From NCBI GenBank assembly GCA_963761425.1, contig CAVXGQ010000005.1, forward strand, positions 744,001 to 808,000: a DNA stretch of 64,000 bases, given 5' to 3'. Origin of the DNA: Bog-793 sp963761425. GTDB taxonomy: Bacteria; Actinomycetota; Acidimicrobiia; Acidimicrobiales; Bog-793. Each line of letters starts with the position of its first letter. Position 1 is the stretch's first letter. Position numbers and translations under genes: made by a program. Below the pieces are notes generated by a model. That model was not told the origin of the DNA. It ran no database searches and saw only the letters and a list, made by a program, of their open reading frames with translations. This document shows positions 1 through 8,033 of the stretch, piece by piece.

Positions 1-178
1 CTTGCTCAGCGGTCGTGAAGCCACAGAGTCGATCCCAGTCGCTCACGTCAACTCCCGGTTCGGCAATGCCGCCGCAGATGGTGAGCACCACCGATCCCCG
101 ATTCAGCGCCAGCAGGTGGCCACAACTGAACACGGCATCGTCGAAGTGGGGCGAAATCACCAACCAGGGAACGCTCAC
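1..178 (-). CDS. PIG-L/LmbE family deacetylase, N-terminal part (runs off the left edge)
   Basis: Only the first 59 codons are inside the window. From a GTG start the protein reads into SPHFDDAVFSCG, the HxDD zinc-binding motif that opens the LmbE/PIG-L fold, followed by a hydrophobic strand and GG. Family members remove N-acetyl groups from GlcNAc conjugates; the substrate here cannot be told. No ATG lies in frame upstream and a TAG stop occurs at 197-199, so GTG at 178 is the only reasonable start. An IS110 transposase gene ends 44 bases upstream of the start, so the native promoter may have been displaced. A second, complete family member lies at 62214-62939. Confidence 0.75.
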   Translation of the reverse strand, partial: MSVPWLVISPHFDDAVFSCGHLLALNRGSVVLTICGGIAEPGVDVSDWDRLCGFTTAEQ

Positions 179-221
179 GGCTCGATACTCGCACGTCTAG
201 ACATCCCACGGCCCGAAGATG

Positions 222-1445
222 TCAAGCGGCCTCGGTGAGTTGGCTCTCTGAACGGTGGCCCCAGGCGGTGTGCTCGTCGTAGAAACTGCCGTTGGCGAGA
301 CAGCCATGGAGGATGCCGACGAGCCGGTTCCCGAGGGCTCTGAGCGCCGCATGGTGGGTGTCGCCGGCTTGCCGGTGGGCGTCGTAGAAGGCGCGGGCCC
401 CCGGCGACGCGGTGAGGCTCGCAAAGGACCACAGGTAGATCGCGTCAGCGAGGCGCATGTTGCGGGCGTAGCGGGCGAGCACGATGCGCTTGGTGCCCGA
501 CGCGCGGGTGATCGGCGACGTGCCGGCGTAGTTCTTGCGAGACTTGGCACTGGCGTAACGGTCCGGGTCATCCCCGAACTCGCCGAGCACCCGGGCGCCG
601 AGGATGGTCCCCAGTCCTGGCAAGGAACGGACCACCTTGGCGGCCGGGTGCTGCTCAAAACCCGCTTCGAGCTGCTGCGCGAGGTTCGCGATCTCGGCGT
701 TCATCGTCGAGATCACCGTCACCGACGCCTTGACTGAAGCACCCATCGCGCTCGCCACCAGCGCGGAGCCCTGAAGCTGGGGTGCGCGCAGTGCCGCCTG
801 GATCTCTCGAGCTCGCTCGTCGATCCGGCGCTGCCGCCCGCCACGGCGCAGTGCCGAGGCGATCTTTGCAAGCGAAAGCGCCGCTCCGAGGCTCGGGGTC
901 GGCGCCACCTTCAACACCTCTGTGGCATCAGCGCTCGCCAGGTCGTCGAAGGTGGAGAGCGCCGCCGGGTAGAACTCTCGCAGCGTCGAGCGCAGCGCGT
1001 TGGCCTGCCGGCCTCTCGACCAGATCATCGACTGGTGAGCCCGGGCGAGGACCTTCACCGCTTCGACGACCTCGGAGTCACCAGCGACGGGGCGGTGGTT
1101 GTGCCGGTCGGTGCGGACCATATCGGCGAGCACCTTGGCGTCGCCGGGATCGGACTTCGCGCCCGAGGTCGAGTGGCGGTCCCGATAGCGCGAGGTCGAC
1201 ATCGGGTTCACGGCGAACACGAGGTAGCCCGCTGCGACGAGCGCCGCGACGAACAGGCCCCGGTCGGTCTCGATCCCGACGATCACCTCGCTCGGATCTT
1301 CGATATGCGCACCGACGAGCTCGTGGAAACGGGCGATCCCCTCGACGCCCTCGGGCAGCCGGCCTCCCGCGAGGCGCCTACCCTCTGCGTCCTCAACGTG
1401 CACGTCGTGGTGGGCCTCGGCCCAGTCCACTCCGACAAAGATCAT
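222..1445 (-). CDS. IS110-family transposase
   Basis: 407 residues, normal length for the family. The N-terminal DEDD (RuvC-like) domain starts FVGVDWAEAHHDV, with the conserved ETDRG strand near residue 60 and DPGDAKVLADM near residue 100. The C-terminal Transposase_20 domain carries the LPGLGTILGARVLGEFGD helix-hairpin region and the Ser-containing SRKNYAGTSPIT segment. The reading frame is intact. IS110 elements use a serine nucleophile and an RNA guide (bridge RNA) encoded in the noncoding end, which for this group lies upstream of the gene (roughly 1446-1700 here). No terminal inverted repeats are expected and I could not fix the element ends. Confidence 0.9.
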   Translation of the reverse strand: MIFVGVDWAEAHHDVHVEDAEGRRLAGGRLPEGVEGIARFHELVGAHIEDPSEVIVGIETDRGLFVAALVAAGYLVFAVNPMSTSRYRDRHSTSGAKSDPGDAKVLADMVRTDRHNHRPVAGDSEVVEAVKVLARAHQSMIWSRGRQANALRSTLREFYPAALSTFDDLASADATEVLKVAPTPSLGAALSLAKIASALRRGGRQRRIDERAREIQAALRAPQLQGSALVASAMGASVKASVTVISTMNAEIANLAQQLEAGFEQHPAAKVVRSLPGLGTILGARVLGEFGDDPDRYASAKSRKNYAGTSPITRASGTKRIVLARYARNMRLADAIYLWSFASLTASPGARAFYDAHRQAGDTHHAALRALGNRLVGILHGCLANGSFYDEHTAWGHRSESQLTEAA

Positions 1446-1777
1446 CTGACTCCTCCCATCGATGGCACCAGCGTCGAGCCCGAGGACCCCAGCAGCTTCC
1501 TAATGGTTCAGTGCTCGAGGCACGACATCCCACCAGCCGTCGAAGGAGACCTCACCGACCAACCGGGGCACGATCTAGACGTAGGGCTCGAGGCCCTGGC
1601 GGTCGCAGTGCTCACCCGTCGGTGGCTCGGTTGACCAGCCTCGCTCGTTGATAAAGCGAGGTGGTCGATCCCCATTAGGCCGGTCACGGCTGACGGGCTC
1701 CGACGCGGTCCTCCCACGATGCCAGAATCGTCGGTACGCCTTTCCCTGACCGCCCCTTCGCGCCGAGGCGGAGATCA
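1446..1777. other. Noncoding region upstream of the IS110 gene
   Basis: No convincing gene. This stretch is the 5' side of the IS110 transposase and may include the element end and its guide RNA; I did not find a clear single hairpin that would prove it. Confidence 0.3.
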
Positions 1778-2190
1778 CTAATGCAATCTGCCCACCTGGC
1801 GGCTAGCGAGTCGGATCCCCAGCCTCCTGGCCTCGCCCGAGAGGCATCGACAACCCCAGCTCGGGTTCTCCTGGGCCAGGCAAAGAACCCAGGCCCGGAT
1901 CCCCTCCTCGATTGGCGGCCGCCCGGGACTTCGGTGAACAGAGGACCAGCGTCTGGCGACCAGTCAGCGGGGCCAGCTAAGAGGGTCGCCGGCCTCACCG
2001 ACAAAGCGAGCTGTCCCTGAGAGCGAGGAACGATGCGGCTCAGAAAGGTGAGCATGATCCGATCAGAGGGCTGGCACGGAGGTCGGCTGACCGGCCTCCG
2101 GAGAACCGCCACTTCCTGTCGAAGGACAAGCGCTCGGCTTCTTTCGATTCCTCGGAACGAGGAAGAAGAACGAGAAACTCGAGCCACCGG
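1778..2190 (-). pseudogene. Decayed integrase-type (rve, IS481/IS3-like) transposase fragment
   Basis: Two frames on the minus strand together rebuild an integrase-type transposase. The first part contains LVLRQEVAVLRRPV and then SDRIMLTFLSRIVP, the typical LRHQLAVLRRQV..DRALLAALSRLLPR block. After a frameshift near 1990 the text continues as RPPIEEGIRAWVLCLAQENP and GCRCLSGEARRLGIRLASRQ, matching the GRPPIDxEIRxLVLRLARENPxWGYRRIxGEL segment that precedes the DDE domain. The catalytic domain is missing. Related relics occur at 10468-10812 and 29316-29570. Confidence 0.7.
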
Positions 2191-2370
2191 CGAGGCACAA
2201 CGAACACGAACGCCCACCCCTGCCCAGTCACCCCTCTCCGCCACCGGCGCGGCCCGGCAACCGTTACCCCCTTAAGCTGCGAAAGTGCCTGGTGAGATCG
2301 CGATCGGGTATTCGTGCGCTATCCGATGCACTCGGGTTCCGACGTTGATGAGCGGCACGACGCTGGGACC

Positions 2371-2745
2371 GTGACGAACGCCGTGCCCACAGTCGAGGTC
2401 ATCCGGGTATATGAGGATCCCGGTCGGCGCCGCGACGAGCACCGGGTGCTCGTCGACCGGCTCTGGCCAAGAGGCTTGCGCAAGGGCGAGGTTGATTACG
2501 ACGAATGGCAAAAGGACCTTGCGCCGAGCGCGGAGCTCCGTCGTTGGTACGGGCACGACCCAGCGTGCTTTGCGGAATTTGCCGACCGCTACCGAGCCGA
2601 ACTGGCGTTACCACCCGCGATCAGCGCGCTGCAGCTGCTCCTCGAGACGGCTAGTGGCCGTCGTCTCGTGCTCCTCACGGCGACTCGTGATGTCGCGCAC
2701 TCCGGCGCGGAGGTCCTTCGCTCGACAATTGAGCGTCGTCGCTGA
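2371..2745 (+). CDS. DUF488 family protein
   Basis: About 124 residues with the hallmark core VLVDRLWPRGLRKG, DEWQKDLAPSAELRRWYGHDP and FADRYRAEL, then a C-terminal strand LVLLTATRD. This is the small DUF488 (YeaO-like) family, whose biochemical role is unknown. An upstream in-frame ATG at 2314 would add 19 residues unlike other members. The GTG at 2371 or at 2383 puts the family's usual VIRVYEDPG segment close to the N-terminus, so the later start is preferred. The gene stands alone between two IS relics. Confidence 0.8.
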   Translation: MTNAVPTVEVIRVYEDPGRRRDEHRVLVDRLWPRGLRKGEVDYDEWQKDLAPSAELRRWYGHDPACFAEFADRYRAELALPPAISALQLLLETASGRRLVLLTATRDVAHSGAEVLRSTIERRR

Positions 2746-3140
2746 TCGAGTGAGGCGCCTGATCGTGAGCCGGAGTTCGACGTCTGCCCCGGGGTCTCAA
2801 CGCTCAGTGACGGGGTGGACGGCCTCTTCCAGCCCGATGTCGTGATCCACGGGTTGGTCCTTCCCGATGCGCGAGTCTCGGAGTTGGTCGCTCGTCTGCG
2901 TGCGCATTCCGAAAGCGCGGCTGCTCGCGCTGATGGGACGACCTTCGCTTCTACTCCGTCGCCTTCTGGCTCTACCGACTCTTCCCGGCTTACGAATCGG
3001 CGCTGGTCGTGCTCGCATTTGCGCTTGCCGCGTCAGCTGTCGTCGATAGACAAATCGCTCTGGCATTGGCTGCTTGATCGTGGTTTACCCAGATCGGTCT
3101 CGCTGCCGATGATAAGTGTGCGACACATTTGAGCAAGAGT
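2746..3140. other. Intergenic, possible degraded coding remnant
   Basis: No complete gene. One frame encodes a hydrophobic stretch (FYSVAFWLYRLF then ALVVLAFALAASAVVD) that ends in TGA near 3078. It is preceded by an in-frame stop and has no start codon, so it may be the tail of a lost membrane protein. Confidence 0.25.
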
Positions 3141-3458
3141 ATGGCCATGTCGCACACATTTCTGTCTCCTCTTACACAGGTCCAGATTCAGTCCGGGTCC
3201 GTTGTTTCAAAGGTCATCCATCGCGATGAGAATCTCGAGGTCACAGTTTTCGGGTTCGATGCCGGAGAGGGTCTCACCGAGCACCAGGCCAGTCGCGTTG
3301 CAATCGTCCAGGTGCTCTCCGGACAACTGCGGTTCACCGTCGACGACGAAGACGTCAATCTCGTTCCGGGTTCATGGCTGCGCATGGCAGCCGGCGCTCC
3401 TCATTCGCTCATCGCGGTCAAGCCCACGATCATGCTGCTCTCCCTCACTCAAGCCTGA
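3141..3458 (+). CDS. Small cupin-domain protein
   Basis: About 105 residues forming a single cupin barrel. The first cupin motif is degenerate (FGFDAGEGLTEHQASRVAIVQVLSG) and the second is PGSWLRMAAGAPHSL. Single-domain cupins of this size bind a metal or a small ligand; the substrate is unknown. ATG at 3141 is preceded by GAGCAAGAG; an in-frame TTG at 3129 is a weaker alternative. It has no close partner gene. Confidence 0.8.
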   Translation: MAMSHTFLSPLTQVQIQSGSVVSKVIHRDENLEVTVFGFDAGEGLTEHQASRVAIVQVLSGQLRFTVDDEDVNLVPGSWLRMAAGAPHSLIAVKPTIMLLSLTQA

Positions 3459-3610
3459 GGTCGTACGGCTCGGTGGCTCGAGCCCTCCTCCTGCTCGGGC
3501 CGACTTGTCGTCGACAAGCAAGACCAGGGATGACTAGGTGCTCTGAGGTTCGATTAGCGCGAAACAGTCAGCGGGTCCTCCGGTATTCGATCAGCGTTTA
3601 TCGACGGCGG

Positions 3611-3649
3611 CTGAAATTTGACCCTTCTGCGACGGTTGAAAATTGACCC
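3611..3649 (-). repeat. IS21-type terminal repeats
   Basis: Two direct copies of TGAAAwTTGACCC (3612-3624 and 3637-3649) separated by 12 bases. This matches the repeated end sequence of IS21-like elements and lies beside an istB remnant. Confidence 0.6.
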
Positions 3650-3718
3650 GCCTCGCGGTCGTCGGCCTCAGCTCGGTTCGTCGGTCGGAGCCATCCTCCC
3701 CATATCCCGGCCCTTCAG

Positions 3719-3820
3719 TCAGTAGCTGTCGCCTTTCAAGTTGACGACCTCGGCGTGGCGCACGAGGCGGTCGATCATCGCCGCGGCGACGACCGGGCGG
3801 CGCAGATCATCCGTTACGGC
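3719..3820 (-). pseudogene. istB: IS21 istB ATPase, C-terminal remnant
   Basis: Only the last ~33 codons survive, ending in VVAAAMIDRLVRHAEVVNLK and GDSY before the stop. This is a highly conserved tail of IstB, the AAA+ helper ATPase of IS21 transposition (usual form PVVAAAMIDRLVHHAEVLTL). Upstream the frame runs into unrelated sequence containing dispersed repeat R1. With the adjacent terminal repeats at 3611-3649 it marks the end of a deleted IS21 element. Confidence 0.75.
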
Positions 3821-3888
3821 ACTTGCCGTCGCGCTCCAGACAGTCGCGAGTGGAAGCGCATAGCGACGGATACGGGGCCGATCGCGCG

Positions 3889-3952
3889 GCCCATAATGCG
3901 CATCCGAACTGAGTCGCCGTCTACGTGCCCCCGACCGCCGGGTCAGCACCAG
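3889..3952 (+). repeat. Dispersed repeat R1, copy 1
   Basis: Begins with CCCATAATGCGC and ends with TGCCCCCGACCGCCGGGTC. Similarity to the copy at 6890 extends ~40 bases further left. It lies upstream of the first lipoprotein gene. Confidence 0.6.
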
Positions 3953-4115
3953 GTGTCGGAGGGCCCACGGCAGCAAATTCCGACTGGCGGGTCAGACGAT
4001 GGGAGACCTGGGCGACGACGTTCCGTTACCGGCACGCAACCGGGGCCCGATTAGACAGACCCTCACTGAGGAAGCATCACCTCACAGTCGGATCTCGGGA
4101 AAGGGGCGATCGGAA

Positions 4116-4679
4116 GTGCGGGTCACCCGAGGGCGAACGGTTCTCGCGGCAGCGATCGGCGGGCTCCTCGGAGCCATCGCGCTCTGTTTCGCCGCGTGCG
4201 GGGGTCCCTCGTCGCCCAGTGTCGCGAGCAATGGATCGACAACCACGACGACGGCGCCATCTTCGACTTCGAGAAACGTTCAGTTTGCAAGGTTCGGTGC
4301 CTGTATGCGCTCACACGGCGAGCCGCAGTTTCAGAACCCGATCGCGAACGGAAATACGGTCACGATGAAGATCACACCCAGCCTCGGGATCGGGTCGCCG
4401 CGGTACGCGAGGGCCGCGGCCGATTGCCGCCAGTACCTTCCCCTTGGTTCTGTCATGCCGGGTTCTCAGGGCGTTACCCAAGCCGACCAGGTCGACTATC
4501 TGAGAGCGGTCGCGTGCATGCGCTCACAGGGGTATCCGAGTATCCCGGACCCGACGTTCACGGCTAGAAACGTACACATCGCCGTGCCCGCGAACATCGA
4601 TGAGAATGCGCCGCAGTTTCAAAAGGCCCTCTCGATTTGCCGGAAGCTGATCCCTGCCGGGCTTCCATACAGCGGCTGA
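4116..4679 (+). CDS. Exported lipoprotein with duplicated CMRxHG motif (copy 1)
   Basis: About 187 residues: basic N-terminus, hydrophobic segment, and lipobox AACGG giving a lipidated Cys. A Ser/Thr linker follows, then two related modules. Module 1 has CMRSHGEPQF and AAADCRQYLP; module 2 has CMRSQGYPSIPDP and ALSICRKLIP. Each module thus has two Cys, probably a disulfide on the outer face of the membrane. GTG at 4116 is chosen because it follows GAAAGGGG and gives a proper signal peptide. This family is common in actinobacteria but has no known function. Paralogues are at 5104, 6076, 19071 and 31305. This copy lacks the leader peptide seen at three of them. Confidence 0.8.
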   Translation: MRVTRGRTVLAAAIGGLLGAIALCFAACGGPSSPSVASNGSTTTTTAPSSTSRNVQFARFGACMRSHGEPQFQNPIANGNTVTMKITPSLGIGSPRYARAAADCRQYLPLGSVMPGSQGVTQADQVDYLRAVACMRSQGYPSIPDPTFTARNVHIAVPANIDENAPQFQKALSICRKLIPAGLPYSG

Positions 4680-4805
4680 GCGCGGAGATCCGAGCGGCCC
4701 TCGGGTACGGCGGCTTCAGCTCGAGGTGACGACCCCTTGGGAGGCTGCATGGGTCGAGCGCACAATCCAAGGCGATGACCCGGGAAGGACCGCCGTCGAG
4801 TTGCG

Positions 4806-5064
4806 GGCGCCCATAATGCGCGTCGTAGTCGCCACTGCTGAGTGACACTAAACGCCGGGACCGCGCCGCCCTTCCGCACCTCGGGGCGTGCGCCGGGGTC
4901 ACTCGGGTGGCCGCGTTCTGGCGTACTCGTCGAGGGCACCGATCATCGGAGTTGACGCTCTCGGTGCCGCCGAGTATGGCTACGTTCTGTTCCACTTCGC
5001 CTCAACGCAACGGCACGTCGGCGTCCTGTAACCGCGACGAAACCGTCTACGGTGTACAAGATCG
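4806..5064 (+). repeat. Conserved lipoprotein upstream region (contains R1 copy 2)
   Basis: About 260 bases that align along their length with 18774-19041 and in part with 5866-6045. Shared blocks are CCCATAATGCGC, then CACTCGTCGAGGGCACCG with GATCATCG, then CCTCAACGCAACG, then the GTAACCGC box. An R2-like GTGACACTAAACGCCGG is embedded at about 4841. Confidence 0.65.
5028..5060 (+). promoter_or_regulatory. GTAACCGC box upstream of lipoprotein copy 2
   Basis: GTAACCGCGACGAAACCG lies exactly 47 bases before the leader-peptide ATG. The same box at the same distance occurs before the leaders at 19042 and 31276. It is probably a promoter or activator site; the sigma factor is unknown. Confidence 0.5.
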
Positions 5065-5074
5065 GTGCGGAACG

Positions 5075-5104
5075 ATGAAGCGAGGGTTCCAGAACCGAGA
5101 GTAA
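5075..5104 (+). CDS. Leader peptide MKRGFQNRE
   Basis: A 9-codon reading frame whose TAA stop overlaps the ATG of the lipoprotein gene (TAATG). It recurs as MKRGFQNRD at 19042 and MKRGFQDRE at 31276, each time with a one-base stop/start overlap. Conservation of the peptide and the overlap suggests translational coupling or regulation by the leader. Expression is inferred. Confidence 0.5.
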   Translation: MKRGFQNRE

Positions 5105-5706
5105 TGCGAACTGCTCAACCAAGGAAGCTGCGTGTTGCCGGGGTCGGGCTCGCGCTTGGCGCGGTGGCGCTGCTCTTTGCTGCTTGTGGGGGCGCATCTG
5201 GACCGGGGGTGGCGAACGTCGGGTTTTCGACGTCGAGCACGTCGCCATCGAGCGCGCCGGTAGGCAACAGCGGCCCATCACCGTCGCCGGCGATGCAGAG
5301 GGCGCAGCTCAGCTACAGCGTGTGCATGCGCAAGAACGGCGTACCAGCCTTCCCGGACCCGAACCCGAGCGGCGGCTACGGGGGGACCAATCTGAGGAAC
5401 CTCGATCAGAACTCGCATGCGTTCGTGACGGCAACGAAGGACTGCTCGTACCTCGAAAAGGCGGCGGGCATGGCGCCGTGGACGCAGGGCCAATGGGCGG
5501 CGTACGACGCGATGTTGCTGAAGATCACCGACTGCATGCGGGCGCACGGGATTACGAACTTTCCCGATCCCAAGGGAGGCGAACAAGGAGGCTGGCGGCT
5601 GAACCCGATGGCCCCACTCGACACGACCTCGCCTCAGTACACGAAGGCCGCTAAAGCGTGCAACGGGCCGCCCGGGACTGGCAAGTCGGTGACAGAAAGC
5701 GGGTAG
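5104..5706 (+). CDS. Exported lipoprotein with duplicated CMRxxG motif (copy 2)
   Basis: About 200 residues. The signal peptide MRTAQPRKLRVAGVGLALG leads to the lipobox FAACGG, then a Ser-rich linker. Module 1 contains CMRKNGVPAFPDP and ATKDCSYLE; module 2 contains CMRAHGITNFPDP and AAKACNGPPG. The start at 5104 overlaps the stop of the 9-residue leader and matches the MRTAQ/MRSAQ start of the paralogues at 19071 and 31305. Function is unknown; the protein should sit on the outer face of the cytoplasmic membrane. Confidence 0.85.
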   Translation: MRTAQPRKLRVAGVGLALGAVALLFAACGGASGPGVANVGFSTSSTSPSSAPVGNSGPSPSPAMQRAQLSYSVCMRKNGVPAFPDPNPSGGYGGTNLRNLDQNSHAFVTATKDCSYLEKAAGMAPWTQGQWAAYDAMLLKITDCMRAHGITNFPDPKGGEQGGWRLNPMAPLDTTSPQYTKAAKACNGPPGTGKSVTESG

Positions 5707-5865
5707 TTAGCGCGGGTCGAGATTAAATCGACCTCGACGTGAACCGGTTCTGAAAATTCCTTTCCACCCGGTCGCCGGTCGGCGCCTGCCGCATCGTCAT
5801 TGCGCGCCGGGCAACAGCAGGCCACCACTTGTTGCCCGGGAAACAAGCTGCTCTGAGTGCGCGTC

Positions 5866-5932
5866 CCATAATGCGCGCCTCATGGCTGGTCTTACGTGCC
5901 CCCGACCATCGGCCCTACTGCAACCTTGGGCA
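5866..5932 (+). repeat. Dispersed repeat R1, copy 3
   Basis: GCGCGTCCCATAATGCGCGC forms a short GCGCG/CGCGC hairpin and is followed by ACGTGCCCCCGACCATCGG. It lies between lipoprotein copies 2 and 3. Confidence 0.6.
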
Positions 5933-6013
5933 CCTCCGGGCAGGAGCAGGGGTCGCTCGGGTCTCGTTCTGCAGCACTCGTCGAGGGCACGGATCGTCGG
6001 ATATGCCGGTCTT

Positions 6014-6046
6014 GTAACCGCCGGGTAACCGTCCTTGGCGTAAAAA
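6014..6046 (+). promoter_or_regulatory. GTAACCGC box upstream of lipoprotein copy 3
   Basis: GTAACCGCCGGGTAACCG aligns with the boxes at 5028, 18995 and 31229. In this copy the leader-peptide ATG expected 47 bases downstream is missing. Confidence 0.45.
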
Positions 6047-6075
6047 TAGAGAAGACGAGCAGCAAGGGGACGTCG

Positions 6076-6675
6076 ATTCCGATCAACCGACGACATATAG
6101 CGAGAACCGCTGCCACTGCCCTCGTATTCGGGACATTGGCGCTGATCTTCGCCGCCTGTGGAGGCACGGTCGGCCCAGGGGTGGCGAGCGTCGGGCACCA
6201 CGCGAGTCATTCCAGCACGACTGGACCGGTGACGACGGGGTCGCCGCAGAAGTCATCACTGAACAAAAGCAGCGGCGCTTCAGGGAGCTCGATCGGCATG
6301 GGCGGGGTGACGTTGAAGTTCGCCGCCTGCATGCGTGACCACGGTATGCCGAACTTCCCCGACCCGAATAGTCAGGGCGGGGTCACCCTCAACAACGTCG
6401 ACCCGAGCTCGACGATCTTCACCGACGCGCAGAAGGCCTGCGTGAAGTACGCAGGAGCGAGCGGGAAGCCGCCGTCTCCGGCGCAGCTGCAGCAGCATCT
6501 CGCGGACGCCCTCAAGTTTGCGAAGTGCATGCGTAGCCACGGCATCACGGATTATCCGGACCCGACGGTCGGCGCCAACGGCGCGATCGGTACATCGATC
6601 CGTGCAGGTCGGGGAAGCAACCTGAACCCAAACAACCCGCAGTTCCAGAAAGCACAAAAGGCATGCCAGCACTGA
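6076..6675 (+). CDS. Exported lipoprotein with duplicated CMRxHG motif (copy 3), possible ATT start
   Basis: About 199 residues: signal peptide with a hydrophobic core, lipobox FAACGG, Ser/Thr linker, module 1 CMRDHGMPNFPDP with AQKACVKYAG, module 2 CMRSHGITDYPDP with AQKACQH at the very end. There is no ATG, GTG or TTG at a sensible place. The best match to normal spacing is ATT at 6076 after AAGGGGA, giving IPINRRHIARTAAT before the hydrophobic core. The upstream ATG at 5896 would translate the conserved upstream repeat and is unlikely. The leader peptide of its paralogues is absent here. Confidence 0.75.
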   Translation: MPINRRHIARTAATALVFGTLALIFAACGGTVGPGVASVGHHASHSSTTGPVTTGSPQKSSLNKSSGASGSSIGMGGVTLKFAACMRDHGMPNFPDPNSQGGVTLNNVDPSSTIFTDAQKACVKYAGASGKPPSPAQLQQHLADALKFAKCMRSHGITDYPDPTVGANGAIGTSIRAGRGSNLNPNNPQFQKAQKACQH

Positions 6676-6889
6676 TGACCAGTGGGTAGGGAAACAGCGG
6701 TGGCGCCGTCGCGGTCACGGGACAAGCAGGGTGCCGCAGTCTCCGGAAATCGTTCCGAACATCGACGCGGTCACGGCCTCTACCGGGTCATCTTGCGAAC
6801 GGTGCCCTAGTCCGCGCACCGAACGCGCGCAGATGACGCGACTCGACAGTCGGACAACTGCCGCCCCGATCGGCGGATACGGAGCCGAC

Positions 6890-6958
6890 CGCGCTCCCCA
6901 TAATGCGCGTCCAAACGGTGCCGCCGTCGACCTGCCCCCGACCGCCGGATCGGCGGGC
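6890..6958 (+). repeat. Dispersed repeat R1, copy 4
   Basis: CCCCATAATGCGCGTCC followed by ACCTGCCCCCGACCGCCGG. Aligns with copy 1 over ~100 bases, including CGGATACGGnGCCGA to its left. Confidence 0.6.
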
Positions 6959-6963
6959 GCTCA

Positions 6964-7518
6964 CTACGCGATTCCGTCGATGATGAAATCCGCCAAAAGA
7001 TCAGGTCGCTCGCGTGCGACGTAGGCCGCTTCCTCTGGTTCCCAAACGTCGACCCACTGCGACCGCATCGCCTCGCCGTCGCGGGCAATCCCCCGTTCGA
7101 TACGGATTCTGTAGGGCGCATCGACCTACACGCGTAGATCCCACACATCGCCGTAGGCGCGAGCGAGAGCGACGACGCCCTCGACGATGACGACGCCGTC
7201 ACCATCGACCTCCTTCCACTCGCCACCGCGATTGGTCGACCAGTCCCAACGTTGATAGCGGGCGGACTTCCCTTCGGCGAGGGGAGCGATCAACTGGGCG
7301 ATCGAACGTTTACAATCAAAGCCGCGCACGTCGGGGCGGATGAAGTCATCGAGGTGAACAACGGTCGCCTCGTCGAGCTCTTCTGCGAGCCATTCGGCGA
7401 GCGTGGTTTTTCCTGCTCCGCCCTGACCACCGATTGCAATGAGGAGTCGGCGGTTCGTCACTCGCATTTCTCGCGCTCGTGCAAGCAACTCGAAGCGACT
7501 TGCCTTCTTGGACACCAC
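6964..7518 (-). pseudogene. Uridine kinase-like P-loop kinase interrupted by an in-frame TAG
   Basis: The first 130 codons hold the Walker A loop GGQGGAGKTTLAEWLA, then HLDDFIRPD and VIVEGVVAL, typical of the uridine kinase/phosphoribulokinase-like family. Translation then meets TAG at 7126-7128. The same frame continues for 54 more codons with normal coding character (VDAPYRIRIERGIARDGEAM, WEPEEAAYVARERPDLLADF) to a stop at 6964-6966, restoring the usual ~185-200 residue length. The stop sits where VWVDAP would be expected, so a TGG to TAG change is the simplest explanation. It is probably a recent pseudogene, though readthrough or a sequencing error cannot be excluded. Confidence 0.75.
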
Positions 7519-8033
7519 GCGATTCTTACTCGGCGTTCCGCACAGCCGCTCCGCGCATGTCCGTGACGTTTACGGTTGGAGCTTTGACACCGTGCGCATT
7601 GCCAGGGCGAAGCGCCGGGTATCCCTAAATGTGAGGACAAAGGCGGATCGACGTTCGGGACGCGGCTTCTGGATTCGCGACAGCCCCGGCCTGGCAGGTT
7701 GTGGCGTGGACGAACGGTGCATCGCGCTTCTCGTTCTGGGGCAACCCTCGGTCGCCGATTGCCGACTCGGCGCTTGCTGGGTGAGCTTTGAACTCTTGTG
7801 AATCGCGGTCGTTCTGGCGCGGCCTCACTTCCGACTTTGAAAAGAAGGCGAATCCTGCGAGGATCGTCTCAAGAGAGTCCAGCGCATGAAGGAGCACTCG
7901 CGCCGACCACCGTGAGCCGACGCGATCAGGAGAGTTCGACTCTTTCTCGAACCGCGCCCGAAGACGGCGGCGAGGTCCGGATCGCCTCACCGCCGCCTGG
8001 GCTATGCCCCCCCGGAGGAGAGGGAGTCGTCCG
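7519..8033. other. Intergenic region, nothing recognised
   Basis: About 515 bases without a supportable gene, hairpin array or known repeat. Open frames here are short and biased like antisense frames. Confidence 0.4.
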
